DNA of 42,080 nucleotides. Origin: Plakobranchus ocellatus (Eukaryota; Mollusca; Gastropoda; Plakobranchidae). The notes under the pieces were generated by a model that was given only the letters and a program-made list of their open reading frames with translations, was not told the DNA's origin and did not search any database. Below are positions 34,437-42,080 of this stretch, piece by piece (positions within the stretch are counted from its first letter, which is position 1; each line of letters begins with the position of its first letter). The position numbers and the translations under genes were made by a program. The stretch lies in assembly GCA_019648995.1 (NCBI GenBank), contig BLXT01002155.1, forward strand, positions 268,980 to 311,059, given 5' to 3'.

Positions 34437-36292
34437 CCGGAGTACCCTGAGTAGAAGTACCAACGATGGGTTCATAAGATTTCACAAAAAGCATGAACAT
34501 GGAATCAAAATTTTTTTTCTTAACTGTTCTCACCACACCTACAATGAACATTAGTCTGATATAAGTATTTTAAAGCACAAATAGATAAAAATATCACAAC
34601 CACAATATGTAAACAAAGAATAAGAAACCCCCCCCCCCAAAAAAAAACAAACGAAAAACACAAATGTTGATCTTGTTTTTTACATTTATAGATTGGAAAA
34701 TTTTCTGTTAAAACAAATCTTTTCAGTTTTATATTATTACTCACTGCTTGAAAATACCAGTTAGGGTCATGCATTGGGATTGATTTAGATTAAAATAAAA
34801 CTATATTTTATCGTACAAATCCATTTTTAAGTAGTGAACATAGTAAGAAAAATAGGACAATTTTTAAATTATTAAACTTTGACAAAAAAAAAAGACAAAT
34901 TTAAAGCAAATTTCAAAGCATTACGCTACATTAATTTTCAAAATAGGAGAAAGATTTGCGTTTAATTTGACATTATTACTGTATTATTAACATTATCAGT
35001 GAAAGCCCTGACACAAGACATACTTATGGTTCCAATTGGGCGAGGAAATCCTTCATTTCTAATGTTGCCTGTGTTCAAACTGGATGGGAGACAGTCACCT
35101 TTAATAAAAATTAAGAGATTGTAAATAGCAACTCTAGACAAAAATTTTCAATATTAATGTCTGCATAAATGGCCTATGCAAGTTCATTTATGTCCAAAAG
35201 CCTGGTCATGGACACTTATATCTACTAAAAGCTGTCCATACTTTTGATCTTGAAATAATTCTCATCTATCAGAGATATAAAATAAAAGGAGCATGTTAAA
35301 ATCATCGATGCTATCAGCCTCTTCCAAAAAAAAGTAGTAAAATTTTAGGGCTGAGGTCCAAGGGCCTCCCAGGGTCCCATCATTATCCAGAAACTTAAGA
35401 ATTCAGTTGGCCAAACAGTGTGTTACATAAAATAGGAGAAGAGAGGTTGAAAAAAGTCAGATTTCCGATTGAAGTACGAAAAGTTGCATCCCTGTAAAAT
35501 TGTTATTTAAAATGAATTCTTGACAAACAAATACAATATCAATTTCTAATAATTGTTCATAATGGTATTTAACTCAATAACTCCGAGCGACCGACGGAAC
35601 AATACGAATGACCGAGCGACCGCTAACACTATGAAAGAAAGTAGTAGAGGGAGAAAACTCTGTCCAGATGTGGAAAAAAAATCCGGACACAAAGAGTTAA
35701 CAGAATTTAAATTGCAATTTGTTCAAGCCATACTATTTTCAAATTTTAATGGTGTTCCACACACCAAATTTAGCAATGACAAAGTCAACATTTCAAAGTA
35801 AAGACAAAGGCACCTTAATTGGGCTAATTAAGGGAAAACAGTATTAGCCTACCTTAGAGAACATTTAGATATATAAATACCTTGTTCTCTGTAAGTGTAA
35901 TCAAGACTCTTTCCAAAGCTTTAATTTATTACTTTTGTTTACCTGAATTAAATTCTTTGAGCAATTCTTTAATTATGATTCTTTATTAACATATTAAATA
36001 ACATAATGAAAACAATTTTTAAATTTACAACAATATAATTCTCCAACAGTGGGGATGTACTGATTAAAAAAAAAAAACGTCAACCTGCAAATTAAAGGGT
36101 AGATACCTATTAAGAAGATGACTTCATATAAATACTGCATTAAAAAAATTTTTTTTAATAGATTCTAACAAATTCTTAAAAATTAAACTTTAGGCCACTA
36201 TAACCATTGACTGCTGAAAAGAATGCCTTACTTTGTTCATTGTCGCTTGAGAGAGGCACATTGTTAAGGTCACCATTCTCCTTATTCGACAT
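33403..36292 (-). CDS. SCOC: Short coiled-coil protein SCOC, complete, 4 coding exons
   Basis: Minus-strand exons in coding order: 36292-36232, 35098-35024, 34029-33943, 33545-33403. Total 366 nt, or 121 residues plus TAG, with frame kept at all GT-AG junctions. The C-terminal half carries [20 protein letters not shown], then [20 protein letters not shown] and ASSVFQ. These match human SCOC almost residue for residue. Heptad leucines form the coiled coil. In vertebrates SCOC is a small Golgi-associated protein that binds ARL1 and FEZ1 and takes part in starvation-induced autophagy. The N-terminal exons ([16 protein letters not shown], then [14 protein letters not shown]) are acidic and weakly conserved, as expected. 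The ATG has an in-exon leader whose acceptor is at 36350-36351. The gene converges on JADE. Confidence 0.93.
34221..34436. repeat. Two long (GA)n tracts in SCOC intron 3
   Basis: Imperfect GA repeats at 34221-34287 and almost pure GA at 34357-34436 are separated by about 70 bp of unique sequence. The minus-strand pre-mRNA would carry CU-rich tracts upstream of an acceptor about 190 bp away (34030). The open frames across them are pure repeat artefacts. Confidence 0.9.
35569..35700. mobile_element. Possible TTAA-bounded MITE in SCOC intron
   Basis: The 132-bp segment begins TTAACTC and ends GAGTTAA, short terminal inverted repeats on TTAA. It includes a CpG-rich patch (CCGAGCGACCG occurs in near-duplicate at 35583 and 35612) unlike the surrounding AT-rich intron. 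This resembles a piggyBac-type MITE such as the candidate at 12322, which also ends GAGTTAA. The TIR match is only 7 bp. Confidence 0.35.
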
Positions 36293-37240
36293 CTTGTCTG
36301 TAGCCCTCTTTATCCCTGGTGTTGCTCTCCAAATTTATTGTTAAAGTTCCTGTAATAAAATAAATACATTTTTATGGCACCTCACTTGGGCATCAGCCCG
36401 ATATATATAGGCTCTAACAAAATTAACAGACTGTCTCCTATTACGTTCTCTGGATGCAGCATCTAAGCAAGACTTCCTAATGTGTATGGAAGAAAAAAAA
36501 TATCTGTAGATGTTAGACTACTTCCCAACTTGTTATTATATGACAGTGTAACCACTAAATCATGTAAAAGGGGTGCATTTTCTTTGCATAAAACTAGTAC
36601 TGCATTTAAAATTTCACTTCTGAATAGGAACCCCACCGCCAAAACTATAATTATATATTATAATCCAAAACTATTGAGAATTTTATCTTTTCCCAAAGGT
36701 TAAAGATAAGTTTGTTTTAGAATGAATCACCTAAACTAGTGTTATGGGCCTAAGAATTTGAAGAAGTTTTAAAAATTGCCTTCTTTTTCACTGTTCATAT
36801 TATAATCTCATGCGTGCAATAGGTCACGCAAATATATTATTTGGCAAAATTTCCAAATGTGCGCTCATGAAAAGCGATTTTTAGAAAGTTAGACTGTTAA
36901 CCAACCTGTCATCTTACATATCATTTTTTTTCAAAAGATTTTCAAAGAAATCGTTGATTTGGGATAATCTTGGGACTGGCCCATTGACTTCTAAATCTAC
37001 CTTCACAAGATATACACATTATTGTGAACTGACTTTAGATATCTAGGCCTTATTAGATATATCTAGATCTAGATCTAGAGTTGTCATGAAATTTTTAGAT
37101 CAAAATCATGCCTAAATCTAGCAGACAAAATCTACACATCCTCAATTGTGAAATTCACAATGCCAAAAAGACTAGATCTAGAATCTAGATGTAGATCTGG
37201 ATTAATCTATGTGTATAGATTGTATGAAATGAAACTTACA
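36293..37240 (-). other. SCOC: SCOC 5' UTR and first intron, with non-coding first exon ending at 37240
   Basis: On the minus strand an acceptor TTATTACAG precedes base 36349, leaving a 57-nt leader before the ATG. The next strong minus-strand donor upstream is GATTT|GTAAGTTT, with the exon ending at 37240. A non-coding first exon from about 37370 to 37240 is therefore likely, with an intron of about 0.9 kb (37239-36350). The donor match is strong; the pairing of the two sites is inferred. Confidence 0.45.
37050..37210. repeat. AGATCT/CTAGAT-rich cluster
   Basis: Overlapping TAGATCTAGATCTAGA-type words occur at 37055-37080 and 37170-37200 in the SCOC first exon/intron neighbourhood. Related words occur at 3655-3666, 4517-4532, 37684-37712, 38240-38250 and 38526-38540. 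They are short, palindromic and locally clustered. Confidence 0.5.
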
Positions 37241-37367
37241 AATCAAGGCAGAGCCACTAAATAGAGGACAATTTTTACATAAATAAAAGATAAAGATTTA
37301 TAATGATTATATTATTACTGCGACTCTGATGTTATGAACGGAAAGGGTTAGTGTATTATGAATTGTT

Positions 37368-37378
37368 GATCACGTGAC
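37368..37378 (-). promoter_or_regulatory. E-box TCACGTGA at the presumed SCOC promoter
   Basis: TCACGTGA occupies 37370-37377. Read on the minus strand the ten bases are GTCACGTGAT, one mismatch from the GTCACGTGAC palindrome at 2143. It lies about 130 bp upstream of the putative first-exon donor in a patch richer in GC (37370-37560) than its surroundings. USF, MITF/TFE and MYC-type factors bind such sites. Confidence 0.4.
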
Positions 37379-38289
37379 TAGCGGCACAGGAACTTGCGTA
37401 GATCACAAGCCGAATTCTCAATGACTATTTTTGAAGCAGCTCTGCAAGGCCACATTCACTGCGGTCCCACACTCGATAGTTTACCTTGGATATTGCTGCG
37501 ATCACCGTGCTGCTAATCTGGTAGATCTGCAAGAATTGGAAACAATGTGTGGCGATAGATCGTATTTAGATGTTGAATTCACTCAAGAGTCTCTTTACAT
37601 GCTTCAATAATAAGGATGATTTTTGTGATAGGATGTATATTCAGACGTGAAAGTAATGTGAATTATGCAACAATTAGAATTAGATTTAGATAATGGGACT
37701 AGATCTAATCTACATTTCCTTTTTTTTTTTTCGTAATTAAAATTTAAATGCACGGACAAATTAAATACTAACGTGAACGTGAAACATATAAAACCTACAG
37801 ACTCCAACGTAGACATTTAATAGCTCGATATAGATGTTGGTAAACCTAAAATGCACTTTTACCGATCATCTTGTTGATATGTTTATGATTCGATCTAATG
37901 CACTGACTCTTCGGCAAATATTTACTCTTGCTCTTTATCTATTCAAGTGGTTTAAACATACGCGGCATCTAACTACAGACCTTTAAAACAATAGCAAAAA
38001 TATAGACCAGATTGAAGTTGACATAAATGTAGATCAAGATGTAGGGTTGAAGGCGATTTAAGTATCTACTCTGTAGATCAATAAAATCATTTTCTCTCCT
38101 GGTAATTCATTTCGTCCGATAAAACATCTACAATATTGTTTCGATCTTTACTGGACGTCAGGATATAGATTATTGTAGTATAAATTGGATTGAATCTGAC
38201 GTTTATTCCGCTTGATGCTTTTTGTTAAGTACATTGTAGATCTAGATAAAATGGTTTTGCAAACTCCACCTGCGCACCACTAGGTACAT

Positions 38290-38293
<4 letters not shown>

Positions 38294-38341
<48 letters not shown>
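38294..38341. repeat. (TA)n microsatellite
   Basis: An uninterrupted TA run of about 48 bp. Confidence 0.95.
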
Positions 38342-38612
38342 TCTTTGAACAAGCATGTATGCATAAAACTGTATCGTGAGAAAAACGTTATTGTTTAAAA
38401 GAGATCGCGATTAAACGACGAGGAAGTTAAATCTAGATGAAATGTGATTTAAAATGAACACAAAATGTTCCGATCAGATTATTCAATTAGTAAAAAAAAA
38501 AAAAGAGTGTTAATAATTATGAAGAAGATCTAGATTCTAAATCAAACTCTAAGATAACAAGATCAAAGTCTTAACTTTCTCCCTCCATCCTGTTTCTTAA
38601 CAATTTTCACCA

Positions 38613-38643
<31 letters not shown>
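38613..38643. repeat. (CT)n microsatellite
   Basis: A CT run of about 31 bp with one TTT interruption. Confidence 0.9.
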
Positions 38644-39245
38644 TGCCCTTCTATCTTTCTAGTTTGGTGTGCTAAAACACATAGTCTACACTGGTTTAAT
38701 TTTTTGTTATATCTCAGTTTCCTAATCACCCAATATAGTAAAAGCAGAATTGTAACTTAAGATAATTAAAAAAAGTGTGGCGGCAATGTGATCCTCTTTT
38801 CTCAAGGCTAATTTAAGAGTTCTTCAGATAAGAACCATAATGTTATTATAGGCACTCTTTTCGCTATTAAAATACTTTTTAAAAGCTGCTCAAATCTCTC
38901 CCTGCTCTAAAAAGGGGAATAGAGAAATCACGCAAAATGGATGACTGTATGGATACTATCGCGGATTAATAACGAATCATTTTTTTGGTCCAATTTATCA
39001 AAACATAGCAAACTGACAGGGACTGTGCTTTTGATCTCTGTCATTAAAGATAACAGAAGGAAACGAGTGTGATATATACATATTGTACAGGATGCAACAA
39101 TAAATGGGTCTCCACAGTATGCAGTCGCGCATTTTTCACCTTTGTTATGCTTCTTGAAGAGATCATTTTTTTTTTAGATACAAGAAATGTCACATAATTT
39201 TGCTACGAGTATATGTACACTTCAGCGTGGGGTAAAAAAAAACTA

Positions 39246-39248
<3 letters not shown>

Positions 39249-39303
<55 letters not shown>
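39249..39303. repeat. (AT)n microsatellite
   Basis: An uninterrupted AT run of about 55 bp, 0.9 kb from the TA run at 38294. Confidence 0.95.
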
Positions 39304-39310
<7 letters not shown>

Positions 39311-40041
39311 TTAAAAGCATTTAACATCTTCAAACCTTACATCCAAATGGTGTAACTTCTATATGGAACATTTTAAAAATATTATTACTCCCGGTGCAAA
39401 AGACTCAACTCGAACTTCGAGTCGAAGTTATGCGCTATTCTAAAAATTATTTCATGTATAATTCTATCGGGACAAGATATTGTCGTATTGCTGTAAATAG
39501 TTGATTGCGCTTTTTTTTTTTTTTTTTAATATGTCAGCGATCGTGTCTAGTGGTGAGAAAGGATTTTGTTTTCCCATAACTTTCAATTGGTTCTTTGCTT
39601 TCATCCACATTTATCGTTGGATGAAGGGGTGAAAATAATAATGAAACGAGCACCTTCACATTTTGTTTTCATGAAACTTTTTGCCATTTTTCATCTTTAA
39701 TGATTTAATAGCAACCCCTGCTAAGAGTAATTTTGCTGAGCCATTTCAGCATTCCTTTAGTTTTACCAAGAACTTGCCAAATCACTTCTAAAAAACCTAG
39801 TCTCTGTGCAAACCCACTCAATCAGATGATCAAACTTGTGACTGTGGGATTAATGTTTTTTTTTTCCACCAGCAGTGCATATCACCCGTGCCGTCAGTAT
39901 ATTGCTGTGATTTAGTTAACTTCCTTTCCTACTCGCAGTCGTAGTGCACCGGCTGCACGCCATTACCCATAGGTCTGCTTAGTGGTAGTCGCGGTCAGTG
40001 TTGGCACATGTAGAGTAGAATATTTCCAGGCCTTTTACCAT

Positions 40042-40068
40042 CCCCCTTCCCTTCTCTTCCCTTCTCTC

Positions 40069-40112
<44 letters not shown>

Positions 40113-40128
40113 CATCTCTTTCTCTTCA
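40042..40128. repeat. Polypyrimidine tract with (CT)n
   Basis: A pyrimidine-rich stretch of nearly 90 bp including about 40 bp of CT repeat. It ends TCTCTTTCTCTTCAG, which resembles a strong splice acceptor. The following open frame to 40275 has no recognisable content. Confidence 0.8.
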
Positions 40129-41733
40129 GCTCTCCGGAAATCATCGGATTTAGATTTTGCAGTTATGTGCACTAATAACACGTTTTGGCAAAGACAAGAC
40201 TGCAAATTCTATACGTTGAGTTGCTCGATTGATAATGAGACATTTCCGTTTAAGGAATGTTCAGGTGGAACGTAAAAATACTTCATTGTTTGGTTGAAAT
40301 TGAGGGTAAAATGGGAATAACTATCACTGAAGACGAGAATAGTTGGAAGACTATAGTTGGCTTAGTAGAATTTAACTGTATTTAACCCCATTCTTTTGTA
40401 ACAACCGTCATTACAAATTGAAATTACTCTTACATCTGCGCTGTTATTAAAACAAATCGAACAGTTCTGCCTTTCGAGATAAAGGGCTTGCTGTGACCGC
40501 GAAAGTTATACTTCCTTACTTCCTATTACATTGGTCTCGTCGTGCGCGTGTGATTTATGTTTTTTTTTTCTTTTAAGTTCGTTATTGTAACATTTCTACA
40601 AAATAATTAGAAGCAGGTTTAAAATGTTTGTTTTCTCCTTACTCGAAAATTAAAAAAAAATTTAATAGGGAAGTTAAAGGACAAATTTGCTTTCCTTTTT
40701 TAAAAAATTAAATATGAATCTCTAGGGGATCCCGAAACTTTATAAATTAGTCCATTAACATTATTTCAGGATCGTGTTTACGTCCCATAATAATTAATGC
40801 AGGAATTATAATTATTTATTCTCTATCTTCTGTCAGAGAGCACGGTCCTTGATTGTCTATTTCCTTTTTCAATTAAGATAACCGGTAGTTTTTGTTTTGT
40901 TTTTTTTTTTCGTTTCTTTTTAATAACTGTGCATTTCTTGCCTTATAACTTTTCAACCCAGAGCGTTGCACTCTTGACATGGAGTGGTGTGAGTTTTAGC
41001 TGACACTGAGATGGAAGTGGTTTATGAGAGATACAGTTTAATAATTGTTCTGCGTTGGCACATTTTGGTGCATAAAATGCAATGTCCTCGAAACCGCACA
41101 ATTATCTTGTGGTAGAATGGTTAGAGTGAAAGAAAAAAAAAAGAAAAAAAATAAACTCAGAGACTGATGGTGCGACAGCTTTCTGTCATATAATTAAAAA
41201 AAAAAAAAAAAAACCCAACTCTTACACCGAAAAAATTAGTTCTTATTTTTTTTCTAAAGCTCAAAAGATTTTTATTGTAATGACTGCAAACATTAATGAA
41301 AAAAAAAAAAACAAAACAAGACCAAACTTAAAAATTGTATATGTCTTTTTTATTTAACCAGATGTAAAGAAGTAAAGATTGCTCGTTTATTCACTGGCCC
41401 ACAGACAGCCACACATTCGGTTGAACATTCACACATTTTAATACTTTTTGTACTGTAAAATGATATTTTCATTTTGTATTTTCGCACAATAACCGTAACA
41501 TTTATGTTTCAAGAAAGCTCGCTAGCCTTGCCGTAAGAGTTTCACAATAAATTATTTGCCACGAGACAATCTACAACAAAAGTGGGGTTTGAACCGAAGC
41601 TGAGGATACCCTCCATAATATCCCATTGAAAAGAAAAAAAAAATGAGTAAAGCAAACAAACAACACAAAGGTTACTCTTATTTGATTCACCGAAACCAGG
41701 ACTATTTTAGGGTTTTGTGGTGTAAAGCATTTA

Positions 41734-42036
41734 TACACAAACAATAGAGTAAAAAGTAAAGTGGGTCCCACGCTTAGTCCAAGCATCGGGGAACCAGGAG
41801 TAGGGTCCTGGTTGTTCTTGGCATACGGCGTTATGAGGTAGTTTGCCTTTGCTTTCCTCGCCACCTTTACTTTCGCCGGGTTTTAAGAGACCTAGCTACC
41901 CACTTAGTGCTGGGTGGACACAGAGGAGCAATGAAAAATTGACTTGGCCCGGACTAAGATTCGAACCTCTGACCTCCGACTTAGTAGCCAACTGCCCTAC
42001 CAGATGAGCCACCGCTTTCCCTTACACAAACAATAG
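41734..42036 (-). mobile_element. tRNA-derived SINE, copy 3, with perfect 14-bp target-site duplication
   Basis: The element occupies 41748-42022 on the minus strand and is flanked by TACACAAACAATAG at 41734-41747 and again at 42023-42036. This fixes both boundaries. The minus strand reads GTGGCTCATCTGGTAGGGC (A box), AGGTTCGAATCTTAG (B box), the shared body and a 3' end CACTTTACTTTTTACT. The intact duplication marks it as the best-bounded and perhaps youngest of the three copies. Confidence 0.92.
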
Positions 42037-42080
42037 GGCCGCAAAAAACGAAGGTAATCGCTCTCTTCTGGCTTCCCGTC

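Larger units (their letters stand above)
37400..41733. other. Region upstream of SCOC without recognised genes
   Basis: 37400-37560 is locally richer in GC and may belong to the SCOC promoter or to a divergent leader. The remainder holds the simple repeats listed separately, many poly-A/T runs and short open frames with no recognisable protein. Overlapping palindromes lie at 39409-39429. Confidence 0.4.

Noticed and set aside
34185..34554. Ser-Leu and Arg-Glu repeat open frames
   Set aside because: Translations of the GA/CT microsatellites.
39982..40275. 97-codon plus-strand frame after an acceptor-like CTCTTCAG
   Set aside because: The first half is CT repeat and the rest matches nothing I know; no partner exon seen.
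41571..41864. 97-codon minus-strand open frame
   Set aside because: It overlaps the SINE body; the similar frame at 6994-7296 mixes a JADE exon, intron and SINE.
1..42080. CRISPR arrays, bacterial operons, rRNA or viral genes
   Set aside because: None seen; the content is typical animal nuclear DNA.

Overview
The window is animal nuclear DNA. It is AT-rich and intron-dense, with GT-AG introns, long homopolymer and dinucleotide runs, tRNA-derived SINEs and decayed LINE fragments. Proteins read from it match animal families closely. The genus cannot be named from sequence alone. Recurrent GTAGGCCTA and AGATCTAGATCT motifs and the SINE type fit a lophotrochozoan, probably a mollusc; that is an inference.

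Two genes are well supported and converge on each other. On the + strand (coding 4792-20961, 16 coding exons, 1653 residues) lies a JADE-family chromatin reader, the scaffold of HBO1/KAT7 histone acetyltransferase complexes. It has an EPL1-like N-terminal region, a PHD finger, an extended PHD finger, conserved KAT-complex segments, and a very long disordered C-terminus in one 3.4 kb exon. On the - strand (coding 36292-33403, 4 coding exons, 121 residues) lies SCOC, the short coiled-coil protein of Golgi traffic and autophagy. A non-coding first exon probably ends at 37240.

Layout: 1-2100 has no recognised gene. 2143-2310 is a candidate promoter and leader. 3300-4120 holds a 30-bp minisatellite, a ~270-bp foldback and an unassigned exon-like reading frame. 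4714-20961 is the JADE gene, with a SINE in introns 3 and 15, a dead LINE in intron 1 and local duplications in introns 6 and 8. 20962-33402 is a 12.4 kb inter-stop region presumed to carry both 3' UTRs, with a LINE tail and three copies of an ~80-bp palindromic hairpin. 33403-37400 is SCOC. 37400-41733 has no recognised gene and is rich in TA, CT and AGATCT repeats. 41734-42036 is a SINE bounded by a perfect 14-bp target-site duplication.

The least explained items are the hairpin family at 27.4-29.7 kb, the foldback beside an exon-like frame at 3.6-4.1 kb, the SINE family's conserved body, and a TCACGTGA E-box at the presumed promoters of both genes.
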